Source: JAPUME01 sp027294185 (lineage in GTDB: Bacteria; Acidobacteriota; Terriglobia; UBA7540; JAPUME01). Taken from it: DNA of 64,000 nt. Below, piece by piece: positions 1-7,800 of this stretch. The stretch covers positions 1,488,001-1,552,000 of the forward strand of contig CAUVWZ020000002.1 in the NCBI GenBank assembly GCA_963555835.3, in the 5' to 3' direction. Under the pieces are notes generated by a model. It ran no database searches, was not told the origin of the DNA, and saw only the letters and a list, made by a program, of their open reading frames with translations. Both the position numbers and the translations under genes were made by a program. Numbering within the stretch: the stretch's first letter is position 1; every line of letters begins with the position of its first letter.

Positions 1-113
1 CGGATGTTGCTCTTGCCGCTTGCGTTGGCACCGATGATCACTGTGAACGGGCCGAGGCGGAGCGTCTCGTCAGTGAAGTTCTTAAAATCGATGAGTCGAA
101 GCGAAGTGATCAC
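1..113 (-). CDS. AAA-family ATPase, N-terminal fragment running off the window
   Basis: Only the first 37 codons are in the window. They show a beta strand followed by a P-loop (GANASGKS, residues 28-35), the arrangement of RecF/SMC/OLD-like ATPases that act on DNA or as defence and nuclease partners. The GTG start is chosen because TGAGGA lies just upstream and a stop codon blocks extension six codons earlier. The gene lies right behind a tiny membrane-protein gene in the same direction, so they may be cotranscribed. The rest of the protein, and so its exact class, cannot be judged here. Confidence 0.7.
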   Translation of the reverse strand, partial: MITSLRLIDFKNFTDETLRLGPFTVIIGANASGKSNI

Positions 114-158
114 GGAGTTTTCCTCAGACTACTACTACCCACCGATCCTCTCATCCAT

Positions 159-278
159 TCACGCTATGTCTTGCCGTATGTCCTGCCGCAGCCCACGGAT
201 GCTGGTCAGGATCAGCTCGGCCAAGGTCGCCCCTATTGCCAGGACTGCAACCAAGACGCTGATTAGCTCAACGCTCAT
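159..278 (-). CDS. short membrane protein (39 aa), possibly C-terminally truncated
   Basis: The 39-residue product has one hydrophobic helix (about residues 4-24), then a charged stretch with a repeated RQDI. It resembles small one-helix proteins that usually continue into a coiled coil. Past the TGA the same frame reads MDERIGG before two stops, so the coiled-coil tail may have been lost to a nonsense mutation. It is not clear whether the short form is functional. The ATPase gene starts 45 bases downstream. No function is known; the resemblance is from memory, not a search. Confidence 0.5.
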   Translation of the reverse strand: MSVELISVLVAVLAIGATLAELILTSIRGLRQDIRQDIA

Positions 279-560
279 GCTTTTCTACCAATCCGTTCTG
301 CCCATTCTCTCACGCCTCCGAGACAAAAACCACAGTAAGGGGGCGAACGGATCAGCCGGGTGATCTACAATCCCATGGCGTTTCACGCGGATCGAGCCGC
401 TGTTGCGGAATAACCCCCGCATTCCCTTGCCGGCAATTCCCTTCTCTCTCCTCCTCCTCATGAACGAAAACGCCGTTACTTTCGCGGAACCCGAAAGCTC
501 TTTGGATGGCATTGTCCAGTTCACACATCACAAGCTGAGATAGCCCCAACAGATGGATCG
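279..560. other. stretch without a supported gene
   Basis: Several overlapping short open frames exist here but none has a convincing start, ribosome binding site or recognisable motif. It probably holds decayed sequence at the margin of the mobile element's cargo, together with the relic nuclease next to it. Confidence 0.4.
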
Positions 561-750
561 CTAGCCCGCGCCTGAATGCTCGATCTCGGTTTCATGGATC
601 TCACTGAAGGTTTCGTGAATCAACGCCTCCAAGGCTAGCTGCAATTCGCGGTTCGACGAACTGCAGATAGCGGTATTCGCAGGCGTCGTAGGGCGCACAT
701 CGTTCTTCCGGTGCGACAACCAAGCCCCGCCATTGCTCAGCGGCACGGAG
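561..750 (-). pseudogene. HNH endonuclease-family relic (frameshifted fragment)
   Basis: One reading frame gives RGLVVAPEERCAPYDACEY and then FVEPRIAASLGG, which resembles the N-terminal part of small secreted HNH-type nucleases. After a frame change the next frame gives ETFSEIHETEIEH, matching the downstream segment that ends in the E-x-(D/E)-I-E-H metal/catalytic motif. A stop follows four residues later. The two pieces in different frames and the absence of the C-terminal half indicate a dead, deleted copy. The family match is from memory of the motif order and should be confirmed by a frameshift-aware protein search. Confidence 0.55.
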
Positions 751-756
751 AAAAGG

Positions 757-788
757 AAAACCCCGATCGCTGGAGCGGTCGGGGTTTT
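757..788. terminator. bidirectional intrinsic terminator
   Basis: An A4 run, a CCCCGATCGC arm, a TGGA tetraloop, a GCGGTCGGGG arm and a T4 run form a 10-bp GC-rich stem (one G-T pair) bounded by A and T tracts. It can act in both directions and separates the left-end debris from the rightward genes that begin at 878. Confidence 0.75.
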
Positions 789-877
789 GTTCATGGCGGC
801 CCTGGTCAAAGGGCACCGCTACAGCCAGCTCGGAGTGCCACGACAGATGGCCGTTCTTCACACCCGCGAGGGGTGCG

Positions 878-1318
878 ATGGCCCAGGAAGTGGTGTTACG
901 GCAGTTGTCTTGCCGCTGGCCGGGTTGCGGGTTGGTGTTTTACATCTGCAGTTCCTGCTACCGGGGGCATCGCTACTGCGGGGACAGGTGCCGAAAGAAA
1001 GCAAGGCGGGAACAGCGGCGGCGGGCCAACCAGCGACACCAGCAAAGCCGGGAGGGACGGCTCGATCACCGCGACCGCCAGCTAGCCTACCGGGAACGCT
1101 GCCGCCTCCGGCGCGTGACGGATCATACTTCCGCCGGCAAGGGCCGATCGGTCAAGATCGTGGAGCCATCGAGGGAAACGGGAAGGACCACGCCGTTGGC
1201 GGAGGAATTGCAAGATCGGCCCCGGTTTGAGTGGCTCCCAAGCGCCATCCGGCCGGTTTGCATGCTGTGCGGGCGTGGTGGGCGCGTCGGAGTGAAGAGA
1301 ATCGGCCCGGAGAGGTAG
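878..1318 (+). CDS. cysteine-rich zinc-finger-like protein of mobile elements
   Basis: The 146-residue protein begins with a cysteine/histidine cluster (CRWPGCG, CSSC, HRYC, DRC within residues 12-40), followed by a strongly basic Arg/Lys/Gln region (about residues 40-80). A CMLCG pair sits near the C terminus. The pattern suggests zinc binding and nucleic-acid contact. Proteins of this form recur beside transposons and integrative elements, but I know of no assigned role. GAGGGG precedes the ATG. It is the first rightward gene after the terminator at 757-788. Confidence 0.6.
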   Translation: MAQEVVLRQLSCRWPGCGLVFYICSSCYRGHRYCGDRCRKKARREQRRRANQRHQQSREGRLDHRDRQLAYRERCRLRRVTDHTSAGKGRSVKIVEPSRETGRTTPLAEELQDRPRFEWLPSAIRPVCMLCGRGGRVGVKRIGPER

Positions 1319-1323
1319 CGATC

Positions 1324-1515
1324 ATGATTCGAGAAGAAGAAGAAGGGGGCGAGAAGTATCTGACGGTCGAAACCGAGGACGATTTTCACGAGGCTTTGAA
1401 GCGAGGCCATCCCATCGAGGTGACCTGTGAGCTGGCCGAGAAGATCGGCTTGAGTTTCGAGGACGTGGGAAATCTGGGAGAGATCATCGAGGCGCACAAG
1501 GACGCCTGCCGATAA
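1324..1515 (+). CDS. small acidic hypothetical protein (63 aa)
   Basis: The ATG at 1324 is preceded by GAGAGG. The product is acidic, with an E-rich start and two predicted helices, and has no motif I recognise. It lies five bases after the zinc-finger-like gene and two bases before ardC, so it is probably part of the same transcript. An upstream in-frame start at 1231 is possible but would overlap the previous gene heavily. Confidence 0.55.
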   Translation: MIREEEEGGEKYLTVETEDDFHEALKRGHPIEVTCELAEKIGLSFEDVGNLGEIIEAHKDACR

Positions 1516-1517
1516 TC

Positions 1518-2588
1518 ATGACGAAAAATCAGGACCGCTCCGAACAATACGTCCGCCAGGTTGCAGACGAACTCATGGAACAGATCAAGGCGGGCGTGGC
1601 GCCGTGGCAGAAACCCTGGAAGCCGGGCGAGAAATGCATCCCGGAGAACCTCGCGACCGGCAAGAGTTACACGGGCGGCAACAGCATCTACCTGATGTCG
1701 CGCGGCATCCGTCAGGGCCACGGAGATAACCGCTGGGGAACCTACAAGCAGATCGAGGCGGCGGGCGGCCGCGTCCGCAAAGGGGAACGCGGCACCAAGG
1801 TGCTGTTTTACACCGATCGTGCCCAGACCCCGGCCAAAGACGAGGCCGGGCAGCCGTTGAAGGACAAGGACGGCAAGCCGGTCTATGAGGAGTATCGACG
1901 CAGTCATCCCGTCGTGCGGCAGTACACGGTGTTCAACGCAGAGCAAGCCGACGGACTGAACCTTCCGCCGCGCGAAGCGCAAGCGCCGACGGAGTGGAAG
2001 GCGCACGATAAGGCGGAGGCAGTCATGCGCGGCAGCGGAGTGCGCATCAGCCACGTTGCCGGAGATCGAGCCTTCTACAATCTCGCCAACGATCAGGTGG
2101 TGCTGCCGGAACAAGGGCAATTTGCCACGGCCAACGGCTACTACCAGACGGCGCTGCACGAACTGGGTCACGCCACCGGCCACGACAGCCGCTTGAATCG
2201 GAAAACGCTGCAAGAAGGTGTTGCGCAGGGATTCGGGAGCGAAGCCTACGCGCGCGAAGAACTGAGAGCTGAAATCAGCGCCATGATGACGGGCCAACGA
2301 GTAGGCGTCGGACATGACGGCGGGCGCGGCGCAGCCTACGTCGAGAACTGGCTCCAGGTGCTCAAGAAGGAGCCGCGCGAGATTTACCACGCGGCCAGCG
2401 AGGCGCAGAAAATCTCCGACTACCTCACCCAACCGATGCGCGATCGAGCTGCCGAAGCGGAGAAGAAGCATGGTGAGCTGGCACAGAAATACTCCCACGC
2501 AGCCGGGCCGCAGATCAGCCACACACCCAGCCCCCAGGCGAAAGCGAAAGCACAGGAATTGGAACGGGACGCAAGCCCCAGTCGCTAG
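1518..2588 (+). CDS. ardC: ArdC-type antirestriction protein (zincin-like metallopeptidase)
   Basis: This is 356 residues, near the usual length of ArdC-like proteins. The N-terminal part (about 1-140) matches the ssDNA-binding ArdC domain, with the typical GVAPWQKPW and GGNSIYL patches. The C-terminal part is a metallopeptidase domain with HELGHATGH starting at His214 and an acidic helix (REELRAEISAMM) supplying a further ligand. In known elements ArdC protects incoming single-stranded DNA against host restriction during conjugation. Its place before the transfer operon fits that role. The extreme C terminus is low-complexity and charged. Confidence 0.88.
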   Translation: MTKNQDRSEQYVRQVADELMEQIKAGVAPWQKPWKPGEKCIPENLATGKSYTGGNSIYLMSRGIRQGHGDNRWGTYKQIEAAGGRVRKGERGTKVLFYTDRAQTPAKDEAGQPLKDKDGKPVYEEYRRSHPVVRQYTVFNAEQADGLNLPPREAQAPTEWKAHDKAEAVMRGSGVRISHVAGDRAFYNLANDQVVLPEQGQFATANGYYQTALHELGHATGHDSRLNRKTLQEGVAQGFGSEAYAREELRAEISAMMTGQRVGVGHDGGRGAAYVENWLQVLKKEPREIYHAASEAQKISDYLTQPMRDRAAEAEKKHGELAQKYSHAAGPQISHTPSPQAKAKAQELERDASPSR

Positions 2589-2605
2589 CCCGGTGAGGAG
2601 CACAG

Positions 2606-3514
2606 ATGTTTGATCGGCTCGACATCCTGACCCGAGACGACAGCCGCAGTCCTACACCTATCCCCACCCGTTCGCGTTCCGACCGGGAACGCGAGCAGCC
2701 TCGCATGGGACATCGGCGCGAGTACGAACCGCGCCAGGACAAACGCGGCTTTCAGGAGCGCGTCGAAGGGGCGCTGGCCGACGTAGGGATGTATCGCAAC
2801 GTCTCCTACCGCGACCTGGTGGAGTCGCAATTCGGGGGACATCCCTACACGGCGCGGCGGGCTGTCGATCGCATGATACGAGACGGCCACGTGCGGGAAC
2901 ACCAGGCAAAGGGGCCGAGGGGCGGCACATACAAAGTGCTTACCTTGACCGAGGCCGGGGCGCGGAAAGCGCGCGATTACGCCGTCGAGCAGGGATTCGA
3001 CAAGGAACAGCAAACCTGGTCCGGTCTGGTGAAGCGTGGCGAGTTGAGTCACGACACCGCCGTCTACCGGGCGGCTCGGATAGAGCAGCGGCGCCTTCTG
3101 GAACAAGGGGCCAGGATCCGTCGAGTACGGATCGACGCGGAAATGAAAAAGCAGGTGGCGCGGGCCACCGAAAGGGCGCGGGCCACCGAAGGCAGGGCGG
3201 CGGCAGACGCGGCGCGGCGCAAGGCCGCTCAGGATTTAGAGCTTCCCATGCAACAGGGCCGGGTCGTCTATCCCGACGCTCAGATTGAATATCTGGACAG
3301 CGAGGGCCGCAGCGGGCGCGTCAACGTCGAGATTGCCTCGGAACACTACAGCGGCCGCACTATCACCGCCAAAGCCCGGGCCGGATTCCAGATGCACGGC
3401 AGCGGCGGACGGGCAATCGCCGCGATCCGCCGGGTGCTCGGCAATGGAGGGCGCGACGGCAGAGGCGGCGGCGCACCCGCACGGGGCGGGAGAGAGGGCT
3501 CGATCGAGCTTTGA
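2606..3514 (+). CDS. winged-helix protein, replication-relaxation (Replic_Relax)-like
   Basis: The 302-residue protein has a basic N-terminal tail, a winged helix-turn-helix domain (about 50-120, with YTARRAVDRMIRDG as recognition region), a basic coiled region (about 155-210), and a C-terminal part with PD at 223-224, NVE at 240-242 and Lys256. That spacing recalls the PD-(D/E)xK-like fold of the replication-relaxation family, which sits next to transfer genes in many plasmids and integrative elements. It may act at the origin of transfer or in replication of the excised circle. It is the nearest thing to a mobilisation protein in the window. The family call is motif-based and moderate. Confidence 0.5.
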   Translation: MFDRLDILTRDDSRSPTPIPTRSRSDREREQPRMGHRREYEPRQDKRGFQERVEGALADVGMYRNVSYRDLVESQFGGHPYTARRAVDRMIRDGHVREHQAKGPRGGTYKVLTLTEAGARKARDYAVEQGFDKEQQTWSGLVKRGELSHDTAVYRAARIEQRRLLEQGARIRRVRIDAEMKKQVARATERARATEGRAAADAARRKAAQDLELPMQQGRVVYPDAQIEYLDSEGRSGRVNVEIASEHYSGRTITAKARAGFQMHGSGGRAIAAIRRVLGNGGRDGRGGGAPARGGREGSIEL

Positions 3515-3517
3515 GCT

Positions 3518-3838
3518 ATGCAACCCTGGAAAGTCAGTATCGGACTCACCGTGACCGCTTCAGGCGTGGTTGCGATCTTCGGCTTGCCGGAACTCTCCTA
3601 TCTCAAGCCGCACTGGAAGGTCCTGCTGCGCGACTACGGGTTGACCATCACCCTCTATGGCGGACTGGCCGTTGTCTCGTTCGCTTTCTCGATCTATGCA
3701 GGCGCCCGCTCTTTGGGACTGGCCGATTTAGGCCGCAAGGTTGACCTGGTGGAGCGATCGATCCGGCGCCGGGAGGGCGGCGATCCCGAACTCGCGGAGG
3801 CTTTGCACAATCAGTCAAAGGGGAAGTTTCCGGACTGA
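3518..3838 (+). CDS. small membrane protein (106 aa)
   Basis: There are two hydrophobic stretches (about residues 7-30 and 42-66), followed by a charged cytoplasmic-type tail with a short helix (DLVERSIRRREG). It lies three bases after the replication-relaxation-like gene and 30 bases before the pilin gene, so it belongs to the transfer transcript. No family recognised. It could be an accessory inner-membrane component, such as an entry-exclusion or VirB7-like protein, but no lipobox is seen. Confidence 0.6.
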   Translation: MQPWKVSIGLTVTASGVVAIFGLPELSYLKPHWKVLLRDYGLTITLYGGLAVVSFAFSIYAGARSLGLADLGRKVDLVERSIRRREGGDPELAEALHNQSKGKFPD

Positions 3839-3868
3839 CTACCAACCGAACCAACAAAGGAGCAAGTC

Positions 3869-4159
3869 ATGACTTCACGATTTCCCAAATTCCGTACCGC
3901 GGCGCTAATGACCGGCATGGGTTTGCTGATGCAACAGGAGCTTTTAGCCCAGGGCGTGAGTCCGTGGCTTGATGCCATCAACGTGCTACAGACGGCCTTC
4001 ACCGGCCCCATCGCGCGCGGGCTGAGCCTGATTGCCATTGTGGTGGGCGGATTGATGTTCGCATTTGGCGAGGGCGGCAGCAAGCGGGCTTTGGCCGGGA
4101 TCATCTTCGGATTAGGCATGGCGATGGGCGCGGCCAATTTCCTGACCTGGTTGTTCTGA
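3869..4159 (+). CDS. virB2: VirB2/TrbC conjugative pilin
   Basis: The 96-residue protein has a signal-peptide-like N terminus ending near ELLAQG and two hydrophobic helices joined by a short charged loop (FAFGEGGSKRALAG), the hallmark of VirB2/TrbC prepilins. The mature protein would polymerise into the pilus or form a channel lining. An AAGGAG ribosome binding site precedes the ATG. The stop overlaps the start of virB3 by one base, indicating translational coupling. Confidence 0.88.
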   Translation: MTSRFPKFRTAALMTGMGLLMQQELLAQGVSPWLDAINVLQTAFTGPIARGLSLIAIVVGGLMFAFGEGGSKRALAGIIFGLGMAMGAANFLTWLF

Positions 4160-4458
4160 TGCAGGGCGCGAAGACCTGGCCGGCCTATCCGGCCTTGAGC
4201 GCGCCGCTCACCATCATGGGAGTGGAGCGCCGCTGGTTTCTGCTCAGCGCCATGTTGGGTTTGGCCATGTGGAACGCCATCAACTCACTGGTGACGGGCG
4301 GCGTGATCTTCGTGGTGCTTTATGGCGCCGGCTGGTTTGCGTGGCGCGAGGACCCCAACATGGTGGAAATCCTGCGAGCCTCGACACGCTTCAAGTCTCG
4401 CTACGATCCCGGCAAGTGGGCCGATTCTCCCTGGTATCTGCTAATCCGAGGGCGCTGA
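4159..4458 (+). CDS. virB3: VirB3/TrbD inner-membrane protein
   Basis: The 99-residue protein has the VirB3/TrbD layout: a short N-terminal amphipathic segment, two closely spaced transmembrane helices (about 26-62) and a basic C-terminal tail with the usual WRxDPxM-like patch (WREDPNMVEIL). It sits between the pilin and the VirB4 ATPase, as in canonical systems, and overlaps both by one base. VirB3 is thought to help pilus assembly together with VirB4. Confidence 0.88.
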   Translation: MQGAKTWPAYPALSAPLTIMGVERRWFLLSAMLGLAMWNAINSLVTGGVIFVVLYGAGWFAWREDPNMVEILRASTRFKSRYDPGKWADSPWYLLIRGR

Positions 4459-6899
4459 TGAATGTGGACCAAGAACTATCCGACTACAACGCAGCAGGGG
4501 CGCTGGCCGAGGAAATCCCTTATTGGGGTTGGCTGGAGGACGGGCGAACCTGTTTGACCCGTTCCGGCGAACTGGTGAGCATAGCGCGGCTATCGCCCGC
4601 CGTGCTGGACGGGCGAACACCCGACCAGATGGACGTAGTGCTCGACCGCTGGCAGCGGATGCTTTCCGGTGCCGATGCCCGGACCCGCATTTACTTCTAT
4701 CTGTTTCGCCGGGCCCCTCGATTCGACCCCGGAGAGCTGGGCGAGCAATCCACCGTTGCCGCCATCTCGCAGCGGAAGCGGCGGTCTTTCCTGAGCAGTC
4801 GCGTGCAAGACATCCAGACTTATATTGCCTGGACATACGCCCCGCACCTTTCATCCGCCTCCAAAGGCCGGTCGAATCAAGCCTGGTGGAAATCCTACCT
4901 GCAGAACTGGCTTGCCCGGCGGCGCAACCCGCATGAATCGGTTTATCTACTCACCGAGATAGAAGCCGCCGCGACGCGCTTTCGCCAGTTAGTCGATGCG
5001 TCTCGCGCCCTGGTATCGGACCTGACGCCGCTCGAGCTGCTGGACGCCAAGGCAGGATCAGGCGTCTTGAGCGAGCTCATCAATCGGCCCGGCCGACCCG
5101 GCAACGGTTGGGAGGGAGCAACCGGCAGCGGGATGAACTGGCGGCTGGCCCGAAGCGAGCTGGAGGCCGAGAGGAGACATCTGCGCCTGGACGGCGAGCC
5201 GGTCATTCTGTACTCGCTGCTGTCTCCCCCAGGCGGAGCAAGAGCAAATCTCCTGAATGACCTGTACCGCCTCGACGCCACCATGACCGTGGCGATGGAA
5301 TGGCGGCCGTGGGGACTCGATTCTGCCCGGCGGAAGATTCGCGGGGCGCAGCGGCATTACTTCTCCAAGCGCTACTCCATGATGGCGCACATGCAGGAGA
5401 CCGAGGGCACCAGTTCGGCGATGGTCGATAGCGCCGCCGAAGCAGAATCCAGCCGTTTAGGGAACGCGCTGGTAGAACTGGAGACGGAAGGGATCGCCTA
5501 CGGCGATCTGGCGCTGACTATCTCGCTGCACGGAGAGCTGGAGCAGACCGAACGGCTGGACGGCGATATCCACCGCATCTTCGCCAGTCACGACGCCAAG
5601 GCGATCCGGGAAGGCTACGGCCAGTTGGCAACCTGGTTCTGCCGCCTACCGGCGCAGCCCAGGAAACGGCAGGTCCGATCCGTCTTTGTATCGGCGGGCG
5701 CGGCGGCCTGTATGGCTCCGCTATTCGGTCCGCCGTCGGGCAATAAGCAGAGTGCACACCTGCGACGCGATGCGCTGGCGATCCTGGAAACGCAGTGGAG
5801 GACGCCTTACTACTACGATCTGTTCCACGGCGACGTGGGACACACGCTGATTCTCGGGGCGACCGGCGCAGGCAAGAGCTTCACCTTGAACTTTCTGCTC
5901 GTGCAAGCCCTGCAGTACGATCCCCGCGTTCTGATTCTCGATTTGGGCGGCTCCTACCGCTGGCTGACCCGCTTTCTGGGAGGCGGCTATCTGGAACTCT
6001 CCCCCGACGACGATGCCGGCGAGGGAGGCTTCCGCTTGCGGCCCTTCTCGCTGCCGGCGGGCGAGCGGACCTTTCAGTTTTTGACGGGATGGATTACGCG
6101 CCTGCTCCGGATCGGCGGCTGGCAGGTGAGTGGGGAAGACCCCAGCGAAATCCGCGCCCGCATCGAAGACCTGTACGCGTTCGGCCCGGATCGCCGCACC
6201 TTGGGGGTGCTGGTCAAGAGCTTGCCCTCCAAGATGTGGCCCGCGCTAGGGCGCTGGCACGGCGAGGGCGCTTGGGGAAAATACTTCGACAACCCGGCGG
6301 GCGAGAAAGACCTCGAGCTTGCCGACTGGCAGGTGATCGATCTGGCCGGAGCCGCCGAGCATGAGGACTTATGCGAAGCAGCGCTGTTCTATCTTCTGGA
6401 GCGGATGCGGCTGGCATTGGAGAATCCAGCCGAGACGGCGCGTGTGAAGTTGATGGTGGTGGACGAAGCCTGGAGATACTTGCGCGATCCGGCGGTGCTG
6501 AGCTATCTCGCCGAGGCCGCCAAGACCTGGAGGAAGAAGAACGCGGCGCTAATTATGGCGACGCAAAGCGCCGTGGACGTGACCGGCACCGCCGGGGCCG
6601 AGGCGTTGCTCGAATCCATGCCGACCAAGCTTTTCCTCGCCAACCCGGAGCTGCCGGCCAAGGCAGCCGACATCTTCCGCCTGAATCCCTCCGAGGTGGC
6701 CACCATACGCGGATTGATCCCCAAACGCGAGCTGTATATGCGCCGACCGGAGACGGCCGGCAAACTTCGACTCGAAGTGGACCCGGAAAGCTACTGGCTC
6801 TATACCTCATCGCCCCGCGACGCCCAGGAGCGGGCGGAAGCAGTCGAAAGGCATGGCCTGGAGGGCGCGCTCGAATATCTGGCAAACCAACGGAGGTAG
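4458..6899 (+). CDS. virB4: VirB4/TrbE secretion ATPase
   Basis: 813 residues from the ATG that overlaps the virB3 stop. Longer frames starting upstream would read through virB3 and are rejected. Walker A (GATGAGKS) lies near residue 468, Walker B (MVVDEAW) near 665, and the VirB4 C-terminal region with the conserved ATQS motif follows. The N-terminal 400 residues form the CagE/TrbE/VirB domain. VirB4 powers pilus biogenesis and substrate transfer at the inner membrane and is the most diagnostic gene of the operon. The sequence appears intact. Confidence 0.93.
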   Translation: MNVDQELSDYNAAGALAEEIPYWGWLEDGRTCLTRSGELVSIARLSPAVLDGRTPDQMDVVLDRWQRMLSGADARTRIYFYLFRRAPRFDPGELGEQSTVAAISQRKRRSFLSSRVQDIQTYIAWTYAPHLSSASKGRSNQAWWKSYLQNWLARRRNPHESVYLLTEIEAAATRFRQLVDASRALVSDLTPLELLDAKAGSGVLSELINRPGRPGNGWEGATGSGMNWRLARSELEAERRHLRLDGEPVILYSLLSPPGGARANLLNDLYRLDATMTVAMEWRPWGLDSARRKIRGAQRHYFSKRYSMMAHMQETEGTSSAMVDSAAEAESSRLGNALVELETEGIAYGDLALTISLHGELEQTERLDGDIHRIFASHDAKAIREGYGQLATWFCRLPAQPRKRQVRSVFVSAGAAACMAPLFGPPSGNKQSAHLRRDALAILETQWRTPYYYDLFHGDVGHTLILGATGAGKSFTLNFLLVQALQYDPRVLILDLGGSYRWLTRFLGGGYLELSPDDDAGEGGFRLRPFSLPAGERTFQFLTGWITRLLRIGGWQVSGEDPSEIRARIEDLYAFGPDRRTLGVLVKSLPSKMWPALGRWHGEGAWGKYFDNPAGEKDLELADWQVIDLAGAAEHEDLCEAALFYLLERMRLALENPAETARVKLMVVDEAWRYLRDPAVLSYLAEAAKTWRKKNAALIMATQSAVDVTGTAGAEALLESMPTKLFLANPELPAKAADIFRLNPSEVATIRGLIPKRELYMRRPETAGKLRLEVDPESYWLYTSSPRDAQERAEAVERHGLEGALEYLANQRR

Positions 6900-6903
6900 C
6901 ACC

Positions 6904-7800
6904 ATGAAACTCATCATACTTGCCGTTCTGATATTGCTGACGGCAATACCCATTACCACCACCGCACAGGAAATACCGGAAGCGGCGCCGGAGCCCAGCA
7001 CCACCGCCACGCCGCGAACGCCGGCAGCGGACCCATCTATTATTCATGTTGCCGACAACCCGGATCAGATCGTGCGTATCCGCACCAGAGTTCGGCACAC
7101 CACTGTGATTCAGCTTCCGGGACGCGAGAACATTCTCGATTTCGTAGTGGGAGATTCCGAGTATTGGCACTTGACCGGCGCGGCCAATCTCGCTTTCTTG
7201 AAACCCATTTCCGAGGGCGTCAACACCAACGTCGCCCTGGTCTGCGAATCCGGGCGCATCTATTCCTTCCTTGTCTCCGAGCAGCCCGGCCAACCACATT
7301 TAGTCGTTCGCATCGCCAGCGCGGCCGAGAACGACCCCCGGATTTCACCCGGCGGGCATGAGCCTGCCTATGTGGCGCGGGATCAGGTTGCAGCCTATCA
7401 ACAGATGGCGGAGCAGGCGCGGCAAACCGCCGTGGCCGCGCAGACCCAGGCGGAACAGCAGATCGCGGCGGTCCGGCAGCAGGCCGAGGGAGAGATCAAT
7501 TCCTTCCGGGCCGTCTATCCCACGCGCATAAAGTTTCCCTACCGGCTAGCCGACAAGGCGCTCAAATGGCCGTTCCTGGTTCAAGGGATGTGGCACGACG
7601 GGCAATTCACCTATCTGCGCTCCAACGCTCAGGAGTCCCCGGCGCTCTATGAGATCAAAGACGGCAAACCGGCGCTGGTAGCCTACGACCTCACCGAGGA
7701 CGGACTCTACATTGCCCGGCACCTGCTGGGCGATGGATGGCTACAGATCGGAAAGGAAAAGGCTCAGTGGAAGGTTGAAAAACGGGAGCTTGAACCATGA
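6904..7800 (+). CDS. virB9: VirB9/TrbG outer-membrane-complex protein
   Basis: 298 residues with a cleavable signal peptide (cleavage likely after TTTAQ). The N-terminal beta domain follows (about 35-150, with VRIRTRVRHTTVIQLPG and the DSEYWHL region), then an Ala/Gln-rich helical linker (about 155-205). The C-terminal VirB9 domain carries the WPFLVQGMWHDGQFTYLR signature. It forms the core complex with VirB10. The start at 6904 follows GGAGG; the last codons overlap virB10 by an ATGA junction. Confidence 0.88.
   Translation: MKLIILAVLILLTAIPITTTAQEIPEAAPEPSTTATPRTPAADPSIIHVADNPDQIVRIRTRVRHTTVIQLPGRENILDFVVGDSEYWHLTGAANLAFLKPISEGVNTNVALVCESGRIYSFLVSEQPGQPHLVVRIASAAENDPRISPGGHEPAYVARDQVAAYQQMAEQARQTAVAAQTQAEQQIAAVRQQAEGEINSFRAVYPTRIKFPYRLADKALKWPFLVQGMWHDGQFTYLRSNAQESPALYEIKDGKPALVAYDLTEDGLYIARHLLGDGWLQIGKEKAQWKVEKRELEP

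Noticed and set aside
4269..4457. Long upstream extension of virB4
   Set aside because: It overlaps virB3 entirely in another frame; the ATG at 4458 sits in a coupled overlap.
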